From contig JBBCGH010000001.1 in NCBI GenBank assembly GCA_037200445.1, forward strand, positions 3,224,001 to 3,288,000: 64,000 bases of DNA, written 5' to 3'. Both the position numbers and the translations under genes were made by a program. This stretch comes from Alphaproteobacteria bacterium. GTDB taxonomy: Bacteria > Pseudomonadota > Alphaproteobacteria > Rhizobiales > Xanthobacteraceae. Shown one piece after another: positions 52,440-61,776 of this stretch. Every line of letters starts with the position of its first letter. Position 1 is the stretch's first letter. The notes below the pieces were generated by a model. The model ran no database searches and was not told the DNA's origin. It was given only the letters and a program-made list of their open reading frames with translations.

Positions 52440-53413
52440 TGTTGAGTGCTCCCTGTTCTCACCACGCAGCGAAACCCGACATGGCTGGTCGAGGTGTCGA
52501 CCGGCTCCGCGTGCCGCGCGGCGGGCCGATAGCGGCGGCAATAGTTCGGCGCGCACAAATGCGAGCCGCCCTTGATGACCTTGCGCGGAATCCGGACGTT
52601 GGGCTGGCAGGAATCGTAACTCTCGGCCTCGGGTCCGCCGCGCGGATTTGCCGGAATGCAGCAATCCTTTGCGGCATCTGCCGCGTGCTTTGCCGAAAAC
52701 CAGTCGGTGGTCCATTCCCAGACATTGCCGATCATGTCGTGGATGCCGTAGCCGTTGGCCGGAAAGGCGGTGACCGGCGAGGTGCGCTCGAAGCCGTCTT
52801 CGTTCAGGTTCTGGTGCGGGAAATTTCCCTGCCAGGTGTTGGCCATGTGACGGCCGCCGGGCACGAATTCGTTGCCCCAGGCGAACTCGGCATCCTCGAG
52901 CCCGCCGCGCGCGGCAAATTCCCACTCGGCCTCGGTCGGGAGCGCCTTGCCGGCCCAGCTCGCATAGGCGAGCGCGTCGGAAAACGACACATGCACGACG
53001 GGATGATTGTCGAGCCCGTTGATGTTGCTCTTCGGCCCATAGGGATGGCGCCAGTTCGCGCTTTTCATGAATTGCCACCACTGCGACCAGACACGCAGGT
53101 CCACCGGATGGCGCGGCGGCGTGAACACCAGCGAGCCGGCGTAGAGCATGTGAGGGAGCGCACCCGGATAATCTTTCGGGTCGGGCGGGATCTCGGCCGT
53201 GGTGACGTGGCCGGTCGCTTTCACGAAATCCTTGAACTGGCGGTTGGTGACCGGCGTGCGATCGACAAGGAATTCGTCGACGGCGACGCGATGTGCCGGC
53301 GCCTCTTCGGGATAGTGCTGGTCCGAACCCATACGGAACGTGCCGCCCGGGATGCGGATCATGCCCTGAAGGTTCGCCGGCGCGCGCGCCTGCGGGGGAG
53401 GACGATCGAGCAT
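52436..53413 (-). CDS. Formylglycine-generating enzyme (SUMF1 family)
   Basis: The 325-residue protein converts the sulfatase active-site Cys to formylglycine. Family blocks are IRIPGGTFRMGSDQHYPEEA, TPVTNRQFKDFV, LPTEAEWEFAARGG, GIHDMIGNVWEWTTDW and GGSHLCAPNYCRRYRPAARH, where the two Cys residues are the copper-binding catalytic pair. It precedes and overlaps the sulfatase gene, which confirms the assignment. Confidence 0.95.
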   Translation of the reverse strand: MLDRPPPQARAPANLQGMIRIPGGTFRMGSDQHYPEEAPAHRVAVDEFLVDRTPVTNRQFKDFVKATGHVTTAEIPPDPKDYPGALPHMLYAGSLVFTPPRHPVDLRVWSQWWQFMKSANWRHPYGPKSNINGLDNHPVVHVSFSDALAYASWAGKALPTEAEWEFAARGGLEDAEFAWGNEFVPGGRHMANTWQGNFPHQNLNEDGFERTSPVTAFPANGYGIHDMIGNVWEWTTDWFSAKHAADAAKDCCIPANPRGGPEAESYDSCQPNVRIPRKVIKGGSHLCAPNYCRRYRPAARHAEPVDTSTSHVGFRCVVRTGSTQQ

Positions 53414-53730
53414 TCGCGATGCTCCTTCAGAGCTGCCGCGGTTACAGTGAAGGATCGAGATGAGCGCCGAGGCCCCAGATTGAGCGGGAATGCGCGCGCG
53501 GCAAATTCCGGATTCACCTGAAAGTCGCTCAGGGAAAACCCTGAATGCGCAGTTCCGGGGTCGCTGAGCCGGATAGGCGGTGACCTGTCATGCCGCCGAG
53601 CGGCCGATCAATCCCGGACCGGAGGTATCCGTTGATTTACCTCCGCGACACGAAGGCATTCTTGCCCTCGCGTCCGGCGATGTGCCCAAGTGGCATGCTG
53701 GGGCGCTTCGCGCGAAGTGGAGGATATCCA
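53414..53730. other. 317-bp intergenic region
   Basis: This divergent region should carry promoters for the formylglycine-generating enzyme (minus) and the exported protein at 53731 (plus). Apart from a small inverted repeat, TCAGGG/CCCTGA at 53529-53544, I see no RNA or protein gene in it. Confidence 0.5.
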
Positions 53731-54237
53731 ATGATGACCCGTCACACAGTTTTGTCGATCAGCATCGTGATCGTTGCGACCGCCTTGGGCAGTTTCGGTT
53801 CTGCGCATGCACTCACGATGCAGGAATGCAGTGCCAAGTACAAAGCCGCGCAGGCGACCGGCAATAAGCTGAAGTGGAACGACTTCCGCAAGGCGGAATG
53901 CGGCACGGATGCTACGGCCACGCCCGCCGCGACACCGGCAACGGCCGCGAAGCCGGAGCCCGCCCCCACCAAGTCCGGTACTACGACGGATTCAAAGGCC
54001 GCGACGAAGACGCCGCCTGCCGCGCCTTCTGCGGCCGCGCCAGTGGCGGCGGGCAACGCTGTGTTTCCGACCGCCGTTTCGCCGAAGTATTCAGGGGAGT
54101 CAGCGGGCAAAGCGCGGATGCACACCTGCCTCGATCAATACAACGCCAACAAGGACAAGAATGGGAACGGCGGCCTCAATTGGATCGCGAAGGGCGGCGG
54201 CTACTACAGCGAATGCAACAAGCGCCTGAAGGGGTAA
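53731..54237 (+). CDS. Exported PsiF-like hypothetical protein
   Basis: The 168-residue protein has a signal peptide (MMTRHTVLSISIVIVATALG ... AHA), a short motif LTMQECSAKYKAAQATGN ... FRKAECG reminiscent of PsiF repeats, a Pro/Ala/Thr linker, and a C-terminal segment with Cys in MHTCLDQYNANK and YSECNKRL. GGAGG lies ten bases before the ATG at 53731. Function is unknown. Confidence 0.7.
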   Translation: MMTRHTVLSISIVIVATALGSFGSAHALTMQECSAKYKAAQATGNKLKWNDFRKAECGTDATATPAATPATAAKPEPAPTKSGTTTDSKAATKTPPAAPSAAAPVAAGNAVFPTAVSPKYSGESAGKARMHTCLDQYNANKDKNGNGGLNWIAKGGGYYSECNKRLKG

Positions 54238-54261
54238 GCTGGGGCTGCGGCCCTGTTGCAG

Positions 54262-54942
54262 CTACCGCGGCTGCATTGACGGATCGCGCGAACGCCCTTC
54301 CCGGCGGCGCTGCTCGTCCTTGAAGGCAGCCGGGTCCGTGGGCCGGCCCTCGTTTGCGCGCGCGAATCCGGCGAGCGGCAAATCATAGCTTGCGATCTCG
54401 CCCGACGCCGCGGCGCCCTCGACGTGCAGGCGGTCTCCGGTTCTTAGACGAGTGACGAATGCGGCATCGGCCGGAAAGTCCCAAAAGCAACCGTTCGAAA
54501 GGCACCGTCTAAGCTCCCCGCTTCGCGCGATGTCATCGTCCACGCGCAGGCGCGCCGGTGCGGAGCGCTGCAGGTCGGCGGGTAGTGTCACGCGCAAGAT
54601 CTTCTTGTCCTCGCCTGCGGACTCGATCAGCGCAACGCCCGCGAGGAACCGCTCGGCATGAGATCCCAGCCTGACTTCCTTCACCGTAAGGCACACGACC
54701 TTGCCATGCGGGTCATTCTGGTCTCTCCCGCAGAACTTCACCCAAGGCGATAAAACGATCTGCCCTCGGTCCGGGTTGGCCGCCGCTGACAGCCGCGCGG
54801 GCGCTTCGCTCATGGTCGGCTGTACCGGGTGCGGACTGAGTTTCTCCGGCAGAAACCGCGGCGGTCGCGGGTCGCGCTGCGCGAGCGCGGCAGAGCTTGA
54901 GACGCACAACAGCAGAGCAATGGTGGCCAGTTGCGCAATCAT
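54262..54942 (-). CDS. Invasion-associated locus B (IalB) family protein, copy 1
   Basis: The 226-residue exported protein has a signal peptide (MIAQLATIALLLCVSSSAALA) and the IalB core: LSPWVKFCGRDQNDPHGKVV, CLTVKEVRLGSHAERFLAGV, LRRCLSNGCFWDFPADAAFV and GEIASYDLPLAGFARANEG. The paired Cys residues are conserved. IalB proteins are periplasmic and linked to invasion in Bartonella; the role in free-living species is unknown. A paralogue lies directly upstream. Confidence 0.88.
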   Translation of the reverse strand: MIAQLATIALLLCVSSSAALAQRDPRPPRFLPEKLSPHPVQPTMSEAPARLSAAANPDRGQIVLSPWVKFCGRDQNDPHGKVVCLTVKEVRLGSHAERFLAGVALIESAGEDKKILRVTLPADLQRSAPARLRVDDDIARSGELRRCLSNGCFWDFPADAAFVTRLRTGDRLHVEGAAASGEIASYDLPLAGFARANEGRPTDPAAFKDEQRRREGRSRDPSMQPR

Positions 54943-54978
54943 GATCGTCCTCGCCGCGATTGCGGAACCATTGGCCGC

Positions 54979-55006
54979 AAAAAATAAGGCGCGCCCGTGG
55001 CGCGCC
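54979..55006 (-). terminator. Rho-independent terminator between the two IalB genes
   Basis: Two GGCGCGCC blocks separated by CGT form a hairpin, followed on the minus strand by TTATTTTTT. It lies 30 bp past the stop of the upstream IalB gene, so the two paralogues probably have separate transcripts. Confidence 0.85.
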
Positions 55007-55035
55007 CTATCGTCTCTGCGATCGATGACGGGAGG

Positions 55036-55821
55036 TTATTTCTTCTGCCCCTCCGGCGGGCTCGCCTGGAGCCGCTTGCGAGCGTCTTCGGCTTTCTTCT
55101 GAAGCTCTTCCTGAAGTTTCTTCTGATCTTCCTCGAACTTCTTGGGATCGGTCGCCGGGCCCTCATTCGCCTTGGCGAACTCCGCGAGTGGCAGCATGTA
55201 GCTCGCCGCCTGCCCCGGCAGGTTGATCCCCTGCAGCACGAGCTGCTGGCCTTTCTTGAGCTTGCCGACGAACTCGGCATTCACGTCGAAGTCCGCCATG
55301 CAGCCGTTCGGCAGGCAGACGATGTAGCGGCCCTGCAGCGGCTGCTCCTTGTCGAGCAGGAGACGCGTGCCCTGCGGGAGCTGCATGCCGAGCGGCAGCG
55401 TGATGCGGAACAGCTTCTTCTCTTCGCCCTGCTGCTCGATCAGCGCGGCGCCCGCGAGGAACTGGCCGGTTTCGAGGCGTGCTTCCTTCACGGTGAGGCA
55501 GACCTCCTTGGCCTGCGCGTTGTTGTCCTTGCCGCAGAACTTGGTCCAGGGCGAGTAGACGACGGGCGGCTGGTCGGCCGGCGGTCCGGAGGCCTGATCG
55601 CCTGGTGTCGCGGGCACTTGCTGTGCGGGCTGTTGCGTGGGTTGCTTGGGTTGCGCCTTCTGTGCGGGCTGCACCGGGCGCGGCGTTGCCTTCGGAGCGG
55701 GGACCTGTTGCGGCTGCTGTGCGAGGGCGAGCGAGGTCCCAACGGTGAGCGCGGCGACCGCCGCGATGCAGGTTGCGGCGCGGCGCACCGGCGCTGCCGG
55801 CGCGGACACGATAGCGGTCAT
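55036..55821 (-). CDS. Invasion-associated locus B (IalB) family protein, copy 2
   Basis: The 261-residue exported paralogue has a signal peptide, a Gln/Pro/Lys-rich linker (about 45-90), the IalB core (YSPWTKFCGKDNNAQAKEVC, IVCLPNGCMADFDVNAEF, LPLAEFAKANEGPATDP) and a Lys/Glu-rich C-terminal helix. The ATG at 55821 begins the signal peptide; upstream codons are not protein-like. Likely arose by duplication with the gene at 54262. Confidence 0.88.
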   Translation of the reverse strand: MTAIVSAPAAPVRRAATCIAAVAALTVGTSLALAQQPQQVPAPKATPRPVQPAQKAQPKQPTQQPAQQVPATPGDQASGPPADQPPVVYSPWTKFCGKDNNAQAKEVCLTVKEARLETGQFLAGAALIEQQGEEKKLFRITLPLGMQLPQGTRLLLDKEQPLQGRYIVCLPNGCMADFDVNAEFVGKLKKGQQLVLQGINLPGQAASYMLPLAEFAKANEGPATDPKKFEEDQKKLQEELQKKAEDARKRLQASPPEGQKK

Positions 55822-56064
55822 GAGGCAATCCCTCTCAAGAGTAATGTCTTTTGCCCAAGCGCCGCCAACGGCCGACGCGAGCACCCCCGTCTTGCGTTGT
55901 CTCGGAGCCAATTGAGGCGACACCGTGACATCGGGACGCGTTGCGGCCTGTCACCTAGCCCAATTCAGGCCTCGGTGCCAGCCTGAAGGCCGCATCAGGG
56001 TCAACGGGCCGCCGCGCGCCAATGTGCTAGATTCCGCTGCCAGGCCAAGCGAATCGGAGCCTCA

Positions 56065-57930
56065 TTGATCAGGACAGCGGGCAGGAAGGGAGCGCGCTTG
56101 TTTGCTCGCGCCGCCGCGCGGCTTGTCGCCTGCGCCGCCCTGATCAGCGGCGGATTGCCGGCGCATGCATCCGAGAGCCACGCGATCGCGATGCACGGTG
56201 CGCCAGCATTGCCCGCAGACTTCACCCATTTTGGTTATGCGAACCCCGTCGCCCCCAAGGGGGGACGGCTCACGCAGGGCGTGCTCGGCTCGTTCGACAG
56301 CCTCAATCCCTTCATCGTGAAAGGCTTGGCCCCGCAAGGGCTGCGCGCACCGCTGGTCTCCGCAAACAACGCCATCACCGGTTATGTGGTCGAGAGCCTG
56401 ATGGTGCGCGGCTACGATGAGCCGTTCACGCTGTATGGCCTGCTCGCAAAGACCGTCGAGACGGATGCGGCGCGCAGCTACGTCACGTTCGCGCTCGATC
56501 CGGACGCGCGGTTTTCCGACGGCACGCCGGTCACCCCGGACGACGTGGTGTTCACCTGGGCGCTGCTGCGCGACCACGGGCGGCCGAACCATCGTGCCTA
56601 CTATTCCAAGGTCACCAAAGCCGAAGTTCTCGATGAGCGGCGCGTGCGCTTCAATCTTCCCGGCGACGACCGCGAACTGCCGCTGATTCTCGCTTTGATG
56701 CCGGTGCTGGCGAAGCACGCGGTCAATCCCGACACGTTCGAGGACACCTCGATGACCCCCCTCGTCGGCAGCGGACCGTATCGGGTCGGCCAGGTGGATC
56801 CCGGCAAGAGCATCATGCTCGTGCGCAATCCGGACTACTGGGGCCGCGAGCTTGCCGTCAATCGCGGCTTCTGGAATTTCGACGAGGTCCGCTTCGACTA
56901 TTACCGCGACGCCAATTCGTATCATGAGGCATTCAAGAAGGGCCTGTTCGATGTCCGCAAGGAGGATGACCCGGGGCGCTGGACGACGGCTTACGACTTT
57001 CCTGCCTTCCGCGACCAGCGCGTCGTCAAGGAGACATTCACCTCAGGGCTACCCAAACCGAGCCTGAACTTCGTGTTCAACACGCGGCGGCCGCTCTTCG
57101 CCGACGTCCGCGTGCGCGAGGCGCTCGCGCTTTTGTTCGATTTCGAATGGGTGAACCGCTCGATCTTTTTCGGGCTCTACCGCCGCAGCGGAAGCTTCTT
57201 CGAGGGCTCCGAGCTTTCGGCGCGCGGACGGTCCGCCGATGAGCGCGAGCGCGCGTTGCTCGCGCCCTACCCCGATGCGGTGCGGCCGGACGTCCTCGAC
57301 GGGACGTGGCGTCCGCCCGTCACCGATGGCTCCGGGCGCGACCGCATGCTGCTCCGCCGCGCCCTCGAGCGGCTCGGCTCCGCCGGCTACGAACTGCGCG
57401 GGACTGAGGTCGTCGAACGTGCCAGCGGCAAGCCGCTCAGCTTCGAGATTCTCACCGTCAACCGGGACGAAGAGCGCTTGGGCCTCCTCTATGCGGCCCA
57501 GCTCAAGCGGGCCGGCATTATTGCGCAGGTGCGCCTTGTCGACGCGGTACAATACGAGGCACGGCGAATCGCTTTCGATTTCGACATGATCCAGGGGCGC
57601 TGGGATGAGTCGCTGTCGCCCGGCAACGAGCAGGCCTTCTACTGGAGTTCGGCTGCGGCCGACTCCAACGGGAGCCGCAACTACATGGGCCTCAAGAGCC
57701 CGGCGGCCGACGCCATGATCGCGGCCCTGCTCAAAGCCGAGACGCGGGAGGATGTCGTCGCGGCGGTGCGGGCACTGGATCGTGTGCTGCTGTCGGGGAG
57801 CTACGTCGTGCCCTTGTTCTATGCGCCGGAGCAGTGGGTGGCGCGCTGGGCCTTCATCGAACGGCCGGAGACCACGTCGATGAACGGGATCATCCCGGAG
57901 ACGTGGTGGCGCAAGCCGAAGGCGCAATGA
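56065..57930 (+). CDS. Periplasmic peptide-binding protein (YejA-like, SBP family 5)
   Basis: The 621-residue protein has a signal peptide ending AHA and the family 5 solute-binding fold. Matching regions are HFGYANPVAPKGGRL, GSFDSLNPFIVKGLAPQG, FSDGTPVTPDDVVFTW and the C-terminal LPLFYAPEQWVARW-type VPLFYAPEQWVARWAFI. YejA-like proteins deliver oligopeptides or microcin C to YejBEF. The start is a TTG with CGGAG seven bases before it. No permease genes follow; the next gene is a synthetase-like gene seven bases later. Confidence 0.9.
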   Translation: MIRTAGRKGARLFARAAARLVACAALISGGLPAHASESHAIAMHGAPALPADFTHFGYANPVAPKGGRLTQGVLGSFDSLNPFIVKGLAPQGLRAPLVSANNAITGYVVESLMVRGYDEPFTLYGLLAKTVETDAARSYVTFALDPDARFSDGTPVTPDDVVFTWALLRDHGRPNHRAYYSKVTKAEVLDERRVRFNLPGDDRELPLILALMPVLAKHAVNPDTFEDTSMTPLVGSGPYRVGQVDPGKSIMLVRNPDYWGRELAVNRGFWNFDEVRFDYYRDANSYHEAFKKGLFDVRKEDDPGRWTTAYDFPAFRDQRVVKETFTSGLPKPSLNFVFNTRRPLFADVRVREALALLFDFEWVNRSIFFGLYRRSGSFFEGSELSARGRSADERERALLAPYPDAVRPDVLDGTWRPPVTDGSGRDRMLLRRALERLGSAGYELRGTEVVERASGKPLSFEILTVNRDEERLGLLYAAQLKRAGIIAQVRLVDAVQYEARRIAFDFDMIQGRWDESLSPGNEQAFYWSSAAADSNGSRNYMGLKSPAADAMIAALLKAETREDVVAAVRALDRVLLSGSYVVPLFYAPEQWVARWAFIERPETTSMNGIIPETWWRKPKAQ

Positions 57931-57937
57931 GGCGGAT

Positions 57938-59494
57938 GTGATCCTGGAGGACGCATTGGGAGATAGAGGCACGCGCGACGCGAACGATCTGCCGACCGTG
58001 AAGGCGACCCTCGACGATCTCTTCCGCCGCGCGGCCGCGGCGCGGCCGGACGCGCTCGCTCTAATTGATCCGCCCGACCGGCCGTCGTTCACGGACGGCG
58101 CGGCGCGGCGGCTCACTTACGCTCAGGCCGATCGCGCGATTTCGGCGCTCGCCGCGCGACTGCGCGGCTTCGGTCTCCCGACCGATTCCGTGGTGGCGAT
58201 CCAGCTCCCCAACACGGTCGAGAGCGTCATCGCGCTCCTTGCCGTGATGCGTGCGGGCCTGATCGCGGCGCCGCTGCCCCTGCTGTGGCGTCATGCCGAC
58301 GCTGCGGCCGCGCTGAGCCGCGTTGCGGCGCGCGCGCTGATCGGCTGCCAGCGTGTCGGCGACACCGTGCATGGCGATCTTGCGATGCACATCGCGATGG
58401 AGACCTTCACCATCCGCTTCGTATGCGGGTTCGGCGAGAATCTCCCGGACGGCGTGGTGCCGATCGACGATATTTTCACAAGTAGCAGCGCCCCGCCTGC
58501 GATCGAGCGTTTCGGCGAGGCCGGCGATCATATCGCGTTGGTGACATTCGACATTGCGCCCGAAGGGATCGTGCCGGTTGCACGCAGCCACGCCGAGCTG
58601 ATTGCGGGCGGGCTTGCGGCGCATCTCGAGGCGCGAATCGAGCAGCACAGCGTCATCGTCGGCGCGCTCGCGCTCGCATCGTTCGCGGGGCTTGCCGCGA
58701 CGGTCGTGCCCTGGCTGCTCACCGGCGGCACATTGGTGCTGCATCATCCGTTCGCCCCGGCCGTGTTCGCGGCGCAATGCGCGGACGAACGCTGCGCCGT
58801 TGCCGTGTTGCCCGGCGCGATGGCGTTGCGGCTCGCCGATGGCGGATTGATCGCGCCGGACCTGCACGTGGTGCTTGCCATCTGGCGCGCGCCGGAGCGC
58901 CTGGCGGCGAGCGCGGAATGGAGCGGCAGCGCGACACTGGTGGATGTGCCGGTGTTCGGCGAGATCGGCCTGTTGCCGTCGCGCCGTGGCGCCGATGGAA
59001 AGCCCGTGAGCTTCGCGACCGGCCGTCTGGTGCTGCCGCGCGGCGCGCCCCAAGGGATGCATGTGCTGACCGCGGCGCGCACCGGGGCGGGGACGCTTGC
59101 CCTTTCCGGCCCGATGGTGCCGCATGCGTCCTTCCCGCCCGGTGCGGAGCGCGGCGGCGCGCCGCGCCTGAAGATCGCGAACGGCAACATCGACACGTTC
59201 TATCCGTGCCGCGCCGACCGCGAGACCGGCCTGCTCACCGTCGACGCACCGCCGGCCGGCATGGTCAGTGTCGGCGGCTACCGCTTCGCGCTACGCGTCG
59301 CGCAGGATCTCATCGCTGGGATCGAGGACGGCTCGACGCTGGCCGCGCTCCCCGACCTGCTCGCGGGTCATCGCCTCGCGGGCGCTGGCGCCGACCGCGA
59401 CGCCATCTGCGACGCACTGCTGGCGCACGGCGCCAATCCATTGCTGGTTGCGGCGTTTCGCCGAAAATCGCCACACCAGGCATCGGCGGCTTAA
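57938..59494 (+). CDS. AMP-binding (acyl-CoA synthetase-like) protein lacking the phosphate-binding motif
   Basis: The 518-residue protein follows the acyl-adenylate fold in its first half (RRLTYAQADRAISALAARLR, VVAIQLPNTVESVIALLAVM, LIAAPLPLLWRHADAAAALS). Where active enzymes have the Ser/Thr/Gly-rich phosphate-binding loop with a Lys, this one has LVTFDIAPEGIVPVARSH. The C-terminal lid domain with its catalytic Lys is not recognised. It is probably non-catalytic or has a changed reaction. It starts at a GTG seven bases after the YejA-like gene, so the two are co-transcribed. Confidence 0.7.
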   Translation: MILEDALGDRGTRDANDLPTVKATLDDLFRRAAAARPDALALIDPPDRPSFTDGAARRLTYAQADRAISALAARLRGFGLPTDSVVAIQLPNTVESVIALLAVMRAGLIAAPLPLLWRHADAAAALSRVAARALIGCQRVGDTVHGDLAMHIAMETFTIRFVCGFGENLPDGVVPIDDIFTSSSAPPAIERFGEAGDHIALVTFDIAPEGIVPVARSHAELIAGGLAAHLEARIEQHSVIVGALALASFAGLAATVVPWLLTGGTLVLHHPFAPAVFAAQCADERCAVAVLPGAMALRLADGGLIAPDLHVVLAIWRAPERLAASAEWSGSATLVDVPVFGEIGLLPSRRGADGKPVSFATGRLVLPRGAPQGMHVLTAARTGAGTLALSGPMVPHASFPPGAERGGAPRLKIANGNIDTFYPCRADRETGLLTVDAPPAGMVSVGGYRFALRVAQDLIAGIEDGSTLAALPDLLAGHRLAGAGADRDAICDALLAHGANPLLVAAFRRKSPHQASAA

Positions 59495-59587
59495 TTCTCC
59501 CCGGAAAACTGTCCGGAGCGCCTTCACGCGTCCTTTACGCGCGGCCGGTAGGTTGCCCGCCACATCTTGTAGGGCGGCGTATCGGCC

Positions 59588-60844
59588 ATGGCGTTGTCGG
59601 GACCTGTTCTCGTCGTATCGGACGAGGCCAATGATGTTTGCGAGGCGCTGACGCGCGGGGGAAATCTCCCGATGCGGGAGGTGCTGCCCGCGGGTGCCGC
59701 CGCGTCCGTCGCCAAGGTGAAGCCGTCCGCCATCGTGCTCGCGGGCTGCACCGAAGACATCGCGAATGCGATCGCCGCAAAGGCCGCGAAACTCGAGGGT
59801 CCGCTCGTTCCGCTGCTCGCGGTCGTTCAAGACGGTGCGCCCGCGTTTGCGAACGCTTTACCAATTCCGGCCGAGACCGTGTCGGGGCGGCTCGTTCCGC
59901 GCCTGCGCGCCGCCCTGCGCGTGCGCGCACTACACGCAACCGTGCTGCGGCGTGCGGAGGAACTCGCCGAGCGGCTCGACACGCCGGACCTGCCCGAAAC
60001 CGATCCGATCGAGGACGCGACCGTGCTGGTCGCGGGCCGCGGTCGCAACTATCCGGCGCTCACGGTTGCGGTCGGCGAGCGCATGGGGCTGATCGGCGCG
60101 CTCTCGATCGAGACGGCGCGCAGCTATCTCGGTGCGCGCGATATCGACGGCGTGGTGATCGGCGACGGCTTCAATCGTTCGACCGTCGAGGACTTCGTCG
60201 AGGAGCTTGCCGCCGATCCGCGCTGGCGCGACTTGCCGGTGATCGTCCCGCGCGATGCGGCACGCGATCTCGATCCCGAGCGCATGCCGAATGCCGACCA
60301 GGTGAGCGGCGATCCTCAAAGTGTCGCGGCGCACATTCGGCCCTTCGCGCGGCTGCATGCCTTCGCGGCGCGGCTCAAGCGCGTCACCGCCTCGCTCGAC
60401 CAGAAAGGCGTGGTCGCGCCGGATACCGGACTGCTGACACACACGGCATTCGTCGGAGAGCTGGAACGCGCCGCTATTGCGGCCAGCCGCGGCGCTGGCC
60501 TCTCGCTTGCGCGCCTCACCTTCGATTGCTTCTCGGATCGCCGCGCCAGCATGGACGCGGCGCGCATCACCAGCCGGCTCTTGCGCGCAAGCGATATCGC
60601 CTGCCGCGACGAGGACGGCACCATTCTGATCGCTTTCCCGGAAACCGATCTCGTCACCGCTCACGTGGTGGCGCGGCGCATCGCCAGCGTGCTCAAGCAT
60701 ACGACCCTTGCGGTCGGCGGCGAGCGGACCCGGCTTGGACCGACGGTTGCGCTCGCGGCGTTCCGTCCACGGGACACCGTGGACACGTTGATCGCGCGCA
60801 CCGCCGATCAGCGGCTTTCGGCCGAAGCGCGTTCCGCGACCTGA
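59588..60844 (+). CDS. Degenerate GGDEF-domain response-regulator-like protein
   Basis: The 418-residue protein has two receiver-like alpha/beta domains (1-110 and 135-245) and a C-terminal GGDEF-type fold starting at PDTGLLTHTAFVGELERA. In place of the GGDEF loop it reads RDEDGTILIAF, so diguanylate cyclase activity is unlikely. The first receiver begins LSGPVLVVSDEANDVCEAL with few acidic pocket residues. A signalling role by binding rather than catalysis is likely. An IS5-type element lies directly downstream. Confidence 0.72.
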   Translation: MALSGPVLVVSDEANDVCEALTRGGNLPMREVLPAGAAASVAKVKPSAIVLAGCTEDIANAIAAKAAKLEGPLVPLLAVVQDGAPAFANALPIPAETVSGRLVPRLRAALRVRALHATVLRRAEELAERLDTPDLPETDPIEDATVLVAGRGRNYPALTVAVGERMGLIGALSIETARSYLGARDIDGVVIGDGFNRSTVEDFVEELAADPRWRDLPVIVPRDAARDLDPERMPNADQVSGDPQSVAAHIRPFARLHAFAARLKRVTASLDQKGVVAPDTGLLTHTAFVGELERAAIAASRGAGLSLARLTFDCFSDRRASMDAARITSRLLRASDIACRDEDGTILIAFPETDLVTAHVVARRIASVLKHTTLAVGGERTRLGPTVALAAFRPRDTVDTLIARTADQRLSAEARSAT

Positions 60845-60863
60845 GAAGCTGGCCGAAAAATAA

Positions 60864-61776
60864 TGAGGTGATTTCAGTCCTTTGTGGTTCCGTCGGATTT
60901 GCGAGATTCGATGGAGGCCACAATGGCTTGGACTGAAATCACCCGGGCGCAGTATCGGCGCGACGGGCTGGGCTATGCAAGCGACCTGAACGATGCGGAG
61001 TGGCTTGTCCTGTCGTTCTTCCTGCCTGCACGCTGCCATGTCGGACGTCCGCGCGAAGTCGATTTGCGGCTGGTGATCGACGCGATCCTGTATGTGCTTT
61101 CGACCGGCTGCCAATGGCGCGCACTGCCGCACGCGTTCCCGCCGCGCTCGACGGTTCAGTATTACTTCTATCTCTGGCGCGACCAGCGGCTGTGGCGGCG
61201 GATCAATCTCGCGCTGGTACGGCGAGCCCGCGAAGCGATGGGCCGCAACGCCGTTCCCTCCGCCGGCGTGATCGACAGCCAGAGCGTCAAGACCACGGAA
61301 AGCGGCGGCCCACGCGGGTTTGACGCTGCCAAGAAGGTCAAAGGACGCAAGCGCCACATGATCACCGACACGCAGGGCTTTCCGCTCGCCGTCCTGGTGC
61401 ACGCGGCCAACATCCAGGACAATCACGGTGCGGTGCCGTTGCTTCGCACGCTGCGGCAGACATTCCCCAGGCTGCGGTACGTCGTCGCCGATCGTGTCTA
61501 TCGTGGACCCAAGCTGCGCAAAGCGATCGCTGCGTTCGGCCGCTGGAGGATCGAGATCGTCACGCGATCCGAGCGGATCGGCACCTTCAAACCCGAGCCC
61601 AAGCGCTGGGTGATCGAGCGTACCTTCGCCTGGTTGGGACGCAACCGCCGTCTCGCCAAGGACTTCGAACGCACCATCGAAAGCGCCGAGGCATGGTTCC
61701 TGATCGCCTCCGTCCGACTCATCTCTCGCCGCCTCGCAAGACAGCAGGAACAAAGATAGAGTTTTGAGTCAGACTC
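60864..61776 (+). mobile_element. IS5-family insertion sequence
   Basis: The unit contains one transposase gene. The left end is probably near GAGGTGATTTCAGTCC and the right end near GAGTCAGACTC (a local palindrome, 61766-61776); the two ends are only weakly similar (GAG at the tip, then CTTTG and TTCC), so exact terminal repeats and target duplication could not be fixed. The right end lies inside the TAXI gene, whose last residues are IS-encoded. Confidence 0.65.
60923..61759 (+). CDS. IS5-family transposase
   Basis: The 278-residue DDE transposase begins MAWTEITRAQYRRDGLGYAS and has an N-terminal DUF4096 region (LNDAEWLVLSFFLPA ... CQWRALPHAFPP). The catalytic triad is Asp in VIDSQSVKT, Asp in VVADRVYRG and Glu in VIERTFAWLGRNRRL. 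It appears intact. GGAGG lies shortly before the ATG at 60923; an in-frame ATG twelve bases earlier is an alternative. Confidence 0.95.
   Translation: MAWTEITRAQYRRDGLGYASDLNDAEWLVLSFFLPARCHVGRPREVDLRLVIDAILYVLSTGCQWRALPHAFPPRSTVQYYFYLWRDQRLWRRINLALVRRAREAMGRNAVPSAGVIDSQSVKTTESGGPRGFDAAKKVKGRKRHMITDTQGFPLAVLVHAANIQDNHGAVPLLRTLRQTFPRLRYVVADRVYRGPKLRKAIAAFGRWRIEIVTRSERIGTFKPEPKRWVIERTFAWLGRNRRLAKDFERTIESAEAWFLIASVRLISRRLARQQEQR

Noticed and set aside
59930-61753. 607-residue minus-strand frame opposite the GGDEF-like gene and the IS
   Set aside because: It spans two unrelated plus-strand genes and has no family features.
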